Shown piece after piece: positions 1-6,869 of a stretch of DNA of 21,074 nucleotides (position 1 is its first letter; each line of letters begins with the position of its first letter). A program made the translations under genes and the position numbers. Under the pieces are notes generated by a model. The model did not search any database and had not been told where the DNA came from. It worked only from the letters and a program-made list of their open reading frames with translations. The stretch is from an uncultured Pseudomonadales bacterium (GTDB lineage: Bacteria; Pseudomonadota; Gammaproteobacteria; Pseudomonadales; Cellvibrionaceae): NCBI GenBank assembly GCA_938048505.1, contig CALIUX010000079.1, positions 1 through 21,074 of the forward strand, in the 5' to 3' direction.

Positions 1-672
1 AATACCGATGCTTCTGATCGATACGGGGATAACCAAGATCTTGATGGCGATGGTATACCGAATAGCCAAGATAACGATGCCGATGGTGATGGTATTGAAG
101 ATGCCATAGAAATAGGAGAAGACCCTAGCAACCCCATCGATAGTGATAATGACGGTATTCCTGATTTCAAAGATTTTGACAGTGATAATGATGGCATTCC
201 TGATGCTATTGAGTCACGGGATGCAAGCTTGTCCGATGTCGATGCAGACAGTAATAATAACTACGCTGATCTAGATAGCGATGGCGATGGCCTGCTCGAT
301 ATCTTTGAAGCCCTTCCTACCGGTACAGATCTAACGAGCATTGATCTAGATGGCGATGGCCGAGTCGATGGCGTGAGCCTTACTGGTGAACCATTGTCTT
401 TATTTGACAATCCTGTTGATACCGATCAAGACGGTGTGCCTGATTACTTGGATATAGATAGCGACGGAGATGGCTTTAGTGATACAGCTGAAGTAGGTGA
501 TTACAACAATAATGGCATACCGGATTTTCGTGAAGTCGAAAATGATGCGCTTGAAACAGCAACAGCGGGTAGTGGCGGTAGCGTGTCATTAATGGCTATT
601 GTTGCATTACTTTTATTACTTTGCCTGCAAAAAATCGGTCTGGTATTCGCGCGTTATTATTCCTATAGCTAA
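1..672 (+). CDS. C-terminal part of secreted Asp-rich calcium-binding (TSP3-like) protein
   Basis: The frame is open from the first base, so the gene begins upstream of the window; 223 codons are visible. The protein is a series of acidic loops of the DxDxDGxxD type (for example [44 protein letters not shown]), the pattern of thrombospondin type 3 calcium-binding repeats. It ends with a Gly/Ser stretch (AGSGGSVS), a hydrophobic helix ([13 protein letters not shown]) and a short Lys/Arg-containing tail. That tripartite tail resembles GlyGly-CTERM sorting signals, which rhombosortase processes and which go with type II-secreted, surface-attached proteins. Unlike the usual form, the tail continues about 14 residues past the first basic residue and ends in YYSYS. 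The repeats are clear; the sorting class is inference. The N-terminal domain, and therefore the activity, is outside the window. A TTG at 229 is internal and not the real start. Confidence 0.85.
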   Translation, partial: NTDASDRYGDNQDLDGDGIPNSQDNDADGDGIEDAIEIGEDPSNPIDSDNDGIPDFKDFDSDNDGIPDAIESRDASLSDVDADSNNNYADLDSDGDGLLDIFEALPTGTDLTSIDLDGDGRVDGVSLTGEPLSLFDNPVDTDQDGVPDYLDIDSDGDGFSDTAEVGDYNNNGIPDFREVENDALETATAGSGGSVSLMAIVALLLLLCLQKIGLVFARYYSYS

Positions 673-1146
673 ATAGTGCGTACTTCTACTCTTCCATTGG
701 GGGGTAGTGCTGCCGTGAATAAAGGAAATGCTGAGAAAATGAAAGCATCGTCAGTTGAACTCATCAAACGCTATTCATCTGTGGGCGGGAATTGCGCATA
801 TGGTTGTGTTGCCCCAGAGCCAGCAATATGCGATACCAATCGATGTATTATACCTTCGAGTTTTTAAGGTGACTTTTTCTACGATATATCAGATGTTAGC
901 ATGGTGGTATTGAGGCAGTTTTTTAGGTTTTCTATCTCGTATGAAATTTTTAGTCCTTTTTTGTTGATTATAAATAACGCATTCGGGTTCGTTTTAATTT
1001 TATATCCTTGCTGTATTTGAACCTGTTCGCTAATCAGCGTTAAATTTAAAAGAGAAACCTGTTTTTTTACCCACTAATTACTCTGGCCAGATTGTCCTCT
1101 ATGCACTTTTTCTTTAAGTTACTAGGCTCTATAAAAAAGATCTGAA
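673..1146. other. Gene-poor AT-rich stretch
   Basis: Between the calcium-binding protein gene and the small membrane protein gene no convincing coding sequence was seen. A 63-codon GTG-started frame lies at 676-867 but has no ribosome binding site and no recognisable features. The rest is AT-rich with many T runs. It may contain the promoter of the gene at 1147, but no clear -35/-10 pair was picked out. Confidence 0.5.
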
Positions 1147-1566
1147 ATGATGTTTTTTACGAAGATAAAGATATTGAAGTGGGTATTGGTTTTTTCTTCT
1201 GTGATGTTTGTAGTAACCCTTGCCATATATTTGGTTTCTAGTGACCCACCTATATACTCAACTGACTCAAATTTCAGGCTTATTTCAGAAGTGGAATCAC
1301 GGGATGATAACTTCAAAATAATTGAATACAATTTTGATACTGGTGCATTCGGTTATTCGCGAAATTTTTGGGCTATCGTTCCCAAAGAACACTCTGATAT
1401 TAATCTTAGAAACTATCAGTTGCCAGATGGATATAAGGCAATTGGGTGGACGAGTCAAAATCAAGCAAAAATTATAAGTTGGGACCCTTATTACAGAGTT
1501 GAGCGTTCAAAGGATCTTGAAAGCGGTGAGATGATTAATGGCGTTCAGATTGTTCTTCTGTGGTGA
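1147..1566 (+). CDS. Small membrane-anchored protein of unknown function
   Basis: This encodes 139 residues of a family I do not recognise. An N-terminal hydrophobic segment (about residues 9-30) follows a basic start (FFTKIKILKW), so it is probably an uncleaved anchor with the C-terminal ~105 residues outside the inner membrane. The C-terminal part is rich in aromatic residues (FGYSRNFWAIVP, GYKAIGWTS, SWDPYYRVE) and looks like a small folded domain. Two ATG codons stand in tandem (1147 and 1150), preceded only by a weak purine stretch (AAAAAGATCTGAA). Codon use is AT-rich. It stands alone, with no operon partner within 100 bases; the next gene, at 1684, is also an orphan. A role as an immunity protein for a contact-dependent toxin is possible from size and setting, but nothing in the sequence proves it. 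Confidence 0.6.
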   Translation: MMFFTKIKILKWVLVFSSVMFVVTLAIYLVSSDPPIYSTDSNFRLISEVESRDDNFKIIEYNFDTGAFGYSRNFWAIVPKEHSDINLRNYQLPDGYKAIGWTSQNQAKIISWDPYYRVERSKDLESGEMINGVQIVLLW

Positions 1567-1683
1567 ATATGCGCTTCCATGTGCTATGTTTTTCGCTCTT
1601 CATGCAGATGTTGCTGTTTTAATGGAGTGTTGCGTGGTGTTTTTTTACCCTGTTGTGTCGAGTTGTAGTTAATGAGGTAAGAT

Positions 1684-2091
1684 GTGAAAAGCTCTTTCTG
1701 GTTTAAGTCGACTTGGCTAAAAGTGATTCCTGGAGAAGACGAAGAAACAAACCCCTATAGGTTTGGCAAGTCACTTGCTGAATGGCTTGTAGATTCTTTG
1801 AGAGGTAAAGGTTTTGAAACATCGTTTTATCCAGAAGATTGGGGTTGGGAGGTTGCTTGCTGCAAGGATACCCATAAGGTGTTCATTGCGTGCGGTAATG
1901 TTGATGCCGATGGCCCAGAAGTACAATATGGCGATATAATTTGGCATTGTTTTATCGAGACAAGGAAAGCGTCAATTATGGCTAAGCTTTTTAAAAAAAA
2001 TGACCAGCCCAGTTATATTATTGAAGTGTCTGATGTGCTATCGGAAATACTGGAGACTGCAGATCATATTTATCTTATGGGTGAGCCTTAG
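1684..2091 (+). CDS. Small soluble acidic protein, immunity-like, function unknown
   Basis: This encodes 135 residues with a GTG start at 1684, supported by a GAGG Shine-Dalgarno at 1674-1677 with six bases of spacing. There is no signal peptide or membrane segment. The N-terminus pairs a short aromatic strand (SFWFKSTWLKVIPGEDEE) with a helix (GKSLAEWLVDSLRGKGFET), then YPEDWGWEVACC and a GDIIWHCFIET strand. I recall similar small hypothetical proteins with an EDWGW motif scattered singly through proteobacteria, but know no function for them. Size, lone position and the beta-rich acidic character would fit an immunity protein or a small cytoplasmic effector-binding protein; this is inference only. 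It lies in the AT-rich accessory stretch next to an apparent recombinase relic. Confidence 0.65.
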   Translation: MKSSFWFKSTWLKVIPGEDEETNPYRFGKSLAEWLVDSLRGKGFETSFYPEDWGWEVACCKDTHKVFIACGNVDADGPEVQYGDIIWHCFIETRKASIMAKLFKKNDQPSYIIEVSDVLSEILETADHIYLMGEP

Positions 2092-2233
2092 ATCTAATCA
2101 GTTAAAAGCTTGTTTTGATTGCAATCTTGAGTGTCGTCAATTTCAACCTGTTGACCCTAATAGGCATAATTAATGTCTTGTTAACACTCTCGAGTACTTC
2201 AAACTGCTCAATGACATACTTGAAATAACTAAT

Positions 2234-2430
2234 CTACGCCATTGCTTCAATCTGTTTGGCTAGTTCATGCTTTGTGGTTTGCGGACAGAGTGGCCACCTC
2301 CAAATACATTGCATCGCTTACACAAACCTCTAGCTGGGCTTGATGTATGTTCTCGTAGTTATTGCAGAGTCGTGACCTTTCCTTTGTTCTGTGATGTGCT
2401 CAAGCTTGTTGGTAGGTTGTTTTGCGGCGT
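2234..2430 (-). pseudogene. Possible decayed C-terminus of a tyrosine recombinase (integrase)
   Basis: The minus strand reads KGHDSAITTRTYIKPS and then a stop at 2330-2332. A Gly-His followed by Tyr exactly nine residues after the His (His codon 2372-2374, Tyr codon 2345-2347), with an ITT stretch between, is the usual ending of tyrosine recombinases (compare the generic LGHSSISTTQIYTH). Past that stop, coding character appears to continue in two further frames: RGLCKRCNVFGGGHSVRKPQ, closed by a stop at 2260-2262, then ELAKQIEAMA, closed at 2234-2236. Three frames in 150 bases would mean at least two frameshifts. The upstream HxxR motif was not found, so the identification rests on one short motif and could be chance. 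Confidence 0.25.
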
Positions 2431-2795
2431 GACAACGCTCCATTTGAAATTTGCAATGCAATCTTTCTGTTTGTTTTTTTGCCAATATGCCCAAAAAGCC
2501 ATCTTTTAATGTGTGATCAGATCGCATATGCAATAAAAGTAAGGAATGCATGCTTAGATAAGAAGTATCAAACAATCAAGTATAAATTATTTTAATAGGT
2601 ATCTTTTGTGCATTTTTGTGATGCACAATCTATTTAGAGCTGGCTAGATGGAATAGCCATACAACATGTAATCATTTTATATAACACAGCAGAATGAAGC
2701 TTGTTATATTTTTGTTGCATTTCTTTATTTTTTGCCAACGCCAACGTGTTAAAAATAAATTGCTTATGGTGGCGCTTATGAAAATGTGCGATAGT

Positions 2796-2826
2796 TTGAG
2801 ATGATGTTATGTAGTTTGGTTATAAT
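2796..2826 (+). promoter_or_regulatory. Candidate sigma-70 promoter of the peroxidase-kinase-regulator operon
   Basis: A perfect TATAAT at 2821-2826 is preceded by TTGAGA at 2796-2801 (five of six matches to TTGACA). The spacer is 19 bases, longer than the preferred 17. It would place the transcript start near 2833 and give a leader of about 60 bases to the ATG at 2897. The AGGAGAAG ribosome binding site is at 2879-2886. Confidence 0.4.
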
Positions 2827-2896
2827 TTGGTACTATCCTACTCCTAGGTAGTTGCTGACATAACGTTTTTGGTATTATAGGAGAAGATTAGTACCT

Positions 2897-3883
2897 ATGT
2901 TCTTTCGTGATGTGTTGTTGTATTCAAAGCTATTTTTATTGCTTCTTATTTTTCTTGCTCCTCATGCAAGTGCCACTATCACTGACTTGGCCAGTGAGCC
3001 CATACAGCCCTTAAAGAAGCGAGCCATTATCAATAAGGCTAAAGTAGAATTGGGAAGGAAGCTCTTTCATGATCCAATTATGTCATCCCGTGGTGATATT
3101 TCTTGCGCAACATGTCATGAGATAAATAAAGGCGGCGCAGACGGGAAGAAATTCTCAATCGGCTCAAAGGGACGTGAAGGGGTTATTAATGCGCCAACTG
3201 TTTTTAATTCTAGTAAACTATTCCGGCAATTTTGGGATGGAAGAGCTGATACATTGCATGACCAAATCGATGGCCCCATAACAAACCCCGTAGAAATGAA
3301 TACAAAATGGCCCAATCTTCTTGCGAGACTGCATGGCGATCCAGCATATTCTAAATCCATCTCTGCACTTTATAGTGATGGTATTACACGGAACAATATC
3401 AAAGACTTACTTGCTGAATATCAAAGTAGCCTCATTGCATTAGATTCACCGTTTGATTTGTATTTGAAAGGAAATGATCAAGCTATTACCAGTAGCGCCA
3501 AGAAGGGCTATGAGCTTTTTAAGCAATATGGGTGCGCATCTTGCCATCAAGGTGAAAATGTTGGCGGCAATATGTTTCAAGTCTTTGGTGTGGTAAATGA
3601 TTATTTTAAAAAGCGAGGAAACATCACTGATGCCGATTTAGGTCGTTTTAACGTGACGGGCAATGAAAGTGATAAATACATGTTTAAAGTGCCCAGTTTA
3701 CGCATGGCAAAATATACTGCGCCTTACTTACATGATGGCACACAGAAAACGTTAATGGATGCAGTGGACGCTATGTTTAAGTTTCAATTAGGGAGAACAG
3801 CTCCTACTCAAGACAAGGTCTATATCGTCGAGTTTATTAAGTCATTAGCAGGTAAGCACCCGGAGTTGGAAGGCAATGAATAA
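2897..3883 (+). CDS. Periplasmic di-heme cytochrome c peroxidase (CcpA/MauG family)
   Basis: This encodes 328 residues, the normal size for bacterial di-heme peroxidases, which reduce hydrogen peroxide to water in the periplasm with electrons from cytochromes or cupredoxins. A Sec signal peptide spans about residues 1-27 (cleavage near ASA). The two haem-c sites are CATCH at 70-74 and CASCH at 213-217. Family landmarks are FWDGRADTL (112-120), GPITNPVEM (126-134) and PYLHDG (276-281). Met293 in the DAMFKFQLG segment lies where classical peroxidases have the Met ligand of the C-terminal haem; MauG has Tyr there, so this looks like a peroxidase rather than a MauG-type oxidase. The start is supported by AGGAGA at 2879. 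The stop overlaps the next gene by 8 bases (ATGAATAA), so the peroxidase is translationally coupled to a histidine kinase. That pairing suggests peroxide or redox sensing. The physiological substrate is inferred. Confidence 0.92.
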   Translation: MFFRDVLLYSKLFLLLLIFLAPHASATITDLASEPIQPLKKRAIINKAKVELGRKLFHDPIMSSRGDISCATCHEINKGGADGKKFSIGSKGREGVINAPTVFNSSKLFRQFWDGRADTLHDQIDGPITNPVEMNTKWPNLLARLHGDPAYSKSISALYSDGITRNNIKDLLAEYQSSLIALDSPFDLYLKGNDQAITSSAKKGYELFKQYGCASCHQGENVGGNMFQVFGVVNDYFKKRGNITDADLGRFNVTGNESDKYMFKVPSLRMAKYTAPYLHDGTQKTLMDAVDAMFKFQLGRTAPTQDKVYIVEFIKSLAGKHPELEGNE

Positions 3884-5642
3884 ATATATTGGCGCATTTT
3901 TTATTGTTATAATTGTTGCTTTGGGTGCCGTTTTCGCAATTCTTACGCCATTGCTAAAGCCTTCTTCCCAGACATCAAATGACCCTTTTAGAGAAAACCT
4001 AAATACGATTAATGAGCTGAGAGTCTTAGAGCTGAATTGGAGCTTGAGTGCTCTGTCTGCATACAATGATCAGCAATCTAACTTTGACCGTGTTAGTGGT
4101 TTTCTTCCTCGGTACCGTCAGCTAAAGGATCAGTTGAATAACCAAGATCTTTCTTCTGTTGATAGCATTACTGAAATAAACAATAAGCAATCACAGTTTT
4201 TACTACTTCTGCAGGGTAAAGAAGCAGCTATTGAGCAATTTAAATCTAGCTTTTCAATAATGCGTAACTCTTTAAAGTATTTACCTTTAGCAGCTCGCGA
4301 ATTTGAGAGGGTGTCAGGCGCAGAGGATGCAGAGCGTTTGCTCGTTGATGAGATTAAGCGGTATTACGATGAATTGAATACTTTTTTGAATGTGCCAACT
4401 GAAAGTGGTCAGCGTAAATTGCTAGTAGCTTTAGAGGCGTTAGAGGCACGTTCAATTAGTCTGCCTGTAGAGACCGCCAATATATTGGCCAACTTCACAT
4501 CGCATGCAAGGGTTGTTTTGAATCGAAAAATAAATTTCGATGATACGTTAAGCAGCTTGGCGGACCCTAATATTATTGCTGCCGGTGAAGAGCTTGCTCA
4601 GTTATATCAGATCCGCATTGGTAGTTCATACAGTCAAAGCCTAGTAGAGCAGACTAAAATTCATCAGCAAAGTGCATTGCTGTTTGCTCTTTTGATGGCA
4701 ACTGCACTGTTAGCTTGCTTGGCTTCTTGGATCGGTTACCGCAAACAATTATCAAAACACAAAGAAGAACTTGAATCCCAAGCTAAGTACCATGAAAGCC
4801 TCAAGGATAGAAGTATTGATAAGGAGCTTCGCGGTAATCTTGAAAGCATGGGCGATATGGCCTCTATGGTCGCCCATGAAATTAATACACCATTAGGCTA
4901 TATCGATAGCAATATGCAGCTTTTAAATGGCGGTATATCAGATATAAAACTCTTTATGGATGAGTTTTCAGTTTTAGAAGACGATTTAGAGAAAAATCAA
5001 GACTCAGAATATGTTGCGAATCGAGTCAATAGCTTCCTCTCACTTGCAAATGGTATAAAAGAAACAACGGTCTTGAGTGAGCTGACGGAAGTAACTGATG
5101 ATATTACAAAAGGCGTCAAACAAATACAGCATGTTGTTGATGACTTAAAAGATATCACTCGAAAAGACAGCCTAAAAACAGATGAGTATGATATTGCTGA
5201 ATGTATTTCGGGTGCGCTAAAAATGAGCTTGGTCAGCTCTGTAAAAGATGTCAATATCATTAAGAATATTGGTTCATTACCGTTGCTTTATGGGTCGCCA
5301 GCGGAGATTAATCAAGTTGTGATTAATCTTGTTAATAACTCTATCTATGCTTTAAAAGGCGAAGAAAATAAGGAGAAGGCCATCAAAATTAAAGCTGTTC
5401 ATGACGGTGATTATGTTGTGGTTAGCGTCATTGATAATGGGCCTGGCTTTGACTATGAGACAAAAGAAAAAATATTCAATCCGTTTTTTACCACTAAAGA
5501 TGTTGGCGAAGGAACAGGTTTGGGTCTATCTATTGTTCAGCGTATAATCAAGCGACATAACGGTAAAATACTGGTTAAATCAGTGCTTAAGAAAGGCACA
5601 AATATTACATTTATGTTGCCCGTTCAGCGTGCTCAGCCGTGA
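3876..5642 (+). CDS. Membrane sensor histidine kinase with helical periplasmic (DAHL-like) sensor
   Basis: This encodes 588 residues. TM1 is at about 6-26 and TM2 at 266-287, enclosing a ~240-residue, almost wholly helical periplasmic domain. Its segments (ELRVLELNWSLSALSAYND near 47-65; AAIEQFKSSFSIMRNSLKYL at 117-136) resemble the DAHL double all-helical ligand-binding domain. A coiled-coil linker (288-315) leads to a DHp domain with the H-box His334 (MVAHEINTPLGYI) and a HATPase domain: N-box Asn484/487/488, DNGPG 520-524, FNPFF 534-538, GEGTGLGLS 544-552. All ATP-binding boxes are intact, so it should autophosphorylate. It overlaps the upstream peroxidase gene by 8 bases and the downstream regulator by 4 (GTGA), so the three products are almost certainly made together. 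The ligand is unknown; a product or partner of the peroxidase is the obvious guess. The DAHL assignment is from memory of the family pattern. Confidence 0.9.
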   Translation: MNKYIGAFFIVIIVALGAVFAILTPLLKPSSQTSNDPFRENLNTINELRVLELNWSLSALSAYNDQQSNFDRVSGFLPRYRQLKDQLNNQDLSSVDSITEINNKQSQFLLLLQGKEAAIEQFKSSFSIMRNSLKYLPLAAREFERVSGAEDAERLLVDEIKRYYDELNTFLNVPTESGQRKLLVALEALEARSISLPVETANILANFTSHARVVLNRKINFDDTLSSLADPNIIAAGEELAQLYQIRIGSSYSQSLVEQTKIHQQSALLFALLMATALLACLASWIGYRKQLSKHKEELESQAKYHESLKDRSIDKELRGNLESMGDMASMVAHEINTPLGYIDSNMQLLNGGISDIKLFMDEFSVLEDDLEKNQDSEYVANRVNSFLSLANGIKETTVLSELTEVTDDITKGVKQIQHVVDDLKDITRKDSLKTDEYDIAECISGALKMSLVSSVKDVNIIKNIGSLPLLYGSPAEINQVVINLVNNSIYALKGEENKEKAIKIKAVHDGDYVVVSVIDNGPGFDYETKEKIFNPFFTTKDVGEGTGLGLSIVQRIIKRHNGKILVKSVLKKGTNITFMLPVQRAQP

Positions 5643-6610
5643 GTGATTCAACTATGACACTGAATGAAAATCTCAATAAAGCTAAAGTATTAATTGTTGA
5701 TGATGAACCCAGTATTATTCGTACACTCACTCGTGTATTAAAGCCGCATTTCGAAGTGTTCTCTGCGAGTAGCGGAGAAGATGCTTTAACGATTATTCGC
5801 CACAATCAAATACATGTCATTTTGTCTGACCAAAAAATGCCGGTCATGACGGGCGTTCAGCTGTTATCTAAGGTTAAATTACTGTCGAGCTCGACGGTGC
5901 GTATATTGCTTACAGGCTATTCTGAGTTAGATGATGTTGTTGCTTCTGTTAATGAAGGAGAGATATACCGATACATTAATAAGCCCTGGGATAATGATAA
6001 CTTGATTGATGTGATTGCTGAAGCTGCGCGCGCTTCTATGCAATTACCGCAGACTATCTCAGCCCCCGAAAGTGTTGAAGCGCTTGAGGGTGACGTTAAA
6101 TCGGATACTGTCTTAGTTGTCAGTGATAGTGTTGAATTGATTAGTGAGGTTGAGAGGCTTGCCGGGGGAGAAGTGCGTGTCAAAGGATATGGCCAAACAA
6201 AAGATTGCTTAAAGTATATTTCCCAAGAAGCGGCTATTATCATCATTATTGAGATAACGCTTTTTTCAAGAGAAGAGCTTGATTTCATTAGCTCTGTCAA
6301 ACTATTGCACCCACATATATTAACGGTCATTATCACAACAGCAGAGAAAGATTCTGGAAAAATTATTGCCTTAATCAATGAAGGAAAGGTTTACCGCTAT
6401 TTGAGTAAGCCACATAGTTTAGGGCAACTGCGTTTATATTTAAGCTCAGCAATGCAATATCAAAAAAAGTTAATGAGTAGCCCGCAGTTAATGGCATTGC
6501 ATGGCGCTGTTGTGGATGACAATAAAGAGCTGCAAACAGATAGTCTGCCAACGTTAGCAAAGAAGTTTTTTTCTGCGCTAGCGAATTTAAAGAGAAACTT
6601 TAGCAGTTGA
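5639..6610 (+). CDS. Tandem-receiver response regulator, second receiver with D-to-E change
   Basis: This encodes 323 residues with a GTG start overlapping the kinase stop by 4 bases (an ATG at 5654 is a possible alternative). Receiver 1 (about 15-130) is complete: acidic pair Asp21/Asp22, phospho-acceptor Asp64 (SDQKMPVMTG), Thr92 and Lys115 (YINKPW). Receiver 2 (about 156-275) repeats the fold, and the VNEGEIYRYINKP segment recurs as INEGKVYRYLSKP, but the phospho-acceptor position holds Glu205, and only Asp163 remains of the acidic pair; Thr234 and Lys257 are kept. Glu at that position often mimics the phosphorylated state. After receiver 2 there are only ~45 residues, ending in a basic helix, with no DNA-binding, GGDEF, EAL or HD-GYP output. 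Output is therefore probably by protein contact. Its cognate kinase is presumably the coupled upstream gene, acting on Asp64. Confidence 0.9.
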   Translation: MSDSTMTLNENLNKAKVLIVDDEPSIIRTLTRVLKPHFEVFSASSGEDALTIIRHNQIHVILSDQKMPVMTGVQLLSKVKLLSSSTVRILLTGYSELDDVVASVNEGEIYRYINKPWDNDNLIDVIAEAARASMQLPQTISAPESVEALEGDVKSDTVLVVSDSVELISEVERLAGGEVRVKGYGQTKDCLKYISQEAAIIIIIEITLFSREELDFISSVKLLHPHILTVIITTAEKDSGKIIALINEGKVYRYLSKPHSLGQLRLYLSSAMQYQKKLMSSPQLMALHGAVVDDNKELQTDSLPTLAKKFFSALANLKRNFSS

Positions 6611-6611
6611 T

Positions 6612-6639
6612 AAGTTGCTCTTATTGCTAAGAGCAACTT
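6612..6639. terminator. Hairpin terminator after the three-gene operon
   Basis: A perfect 12-bp inverted repeat (AAGTTGCTCTTA / TAAGAGCAACTT) with a 4-base loop TTGC starts two bases after the regulator stop. The T tract is short (TTT then G), so termination may be partial. The position at the end of the operon supports the call. Confidence 0.65.
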
Positions 6640-6835
6640 TGTAGCGGTAGGATCTAACTAATGCTGGAAGTTAGGCTTTTTAGCGATTCTATTATCAATA
6701 GCTTGTGCATATTTTATGGGTCATGCCTCTTAGTCTACTGATAGAGCATGTGTAGAAGTTGCTTTGTTGATGCAATCCATTCTCGCGCCTTAAGTAGCAT
6801 TGCTCGTAGGAGGGCATTACACCCACCTATATCTT

Positions 6836-6869
6836 TAGTTTGTTTGCTCAGTTAGCTTGTTTGCTCAGT
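6836..6869. repeat. 17-bp tandem duplication at the 3' end of the methyltransferase gene
   Basis: Two adjacent 17-base copies (6836-6852 and 6853-6869) match at 16 of 17 positions. Read on the minus strand they are ACTGAGCAAACAAGCTA and ACTGAGCAAACAAACTA. The stop codon of the methyltransferase (6848-6850) lies in the second copy, created because 17 is not a multiple of three. Confidence 0.8.

Larger units (their letters stand above)
2092..2896. other. About 800 bases without an intact gene
   Basis: This long AT-rich stretch separates the two orphan genes from the cytochrome peroxidase operon. Its left half (about 2234-2430) carries on the minus strand the apparent relic of a recombinase, described separately. 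The right half (about 2580-2790) shows nothing recognisable. The last 100 bases hold the likely promoter and ribosome binding site of the operon that starts at 2897. An 80-codon plus-strand frame at 2267-2509 overlaps the relic and looks like chance. Confidence 0.5.

Noticed and set aside
676..867. 63-codon GTG-started frame after the calcium-binding protein gene
   Set aside because: No ribosome binding site, no recognisable domain, and a composition (Cys-rich end, mixed codon use) that fits chance. It could be a relic but this cannot be supported.
2267..2509. 80-codon plus-strand frame
   Set aside because: Overlaps the recombinase-like relic on the other strand; Cys/Phe-rich and without domain features or ribosome binding site.
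2852..2878. TTGCTG ... TATTAT as a promoter for the peroxidase gene
   Set aside because: The spacer is only 15 bases and the -10 would touch the ribosome binding site at 2879, leaving no room for a usable transcript.
5917..6378. 153-codon minus-strand frame inside the response regulator gene
   Set aside because: The plus-strand receiver domains explain the region fully; the minus-strand peptide is Ser/Ile-rich shadow sequence.
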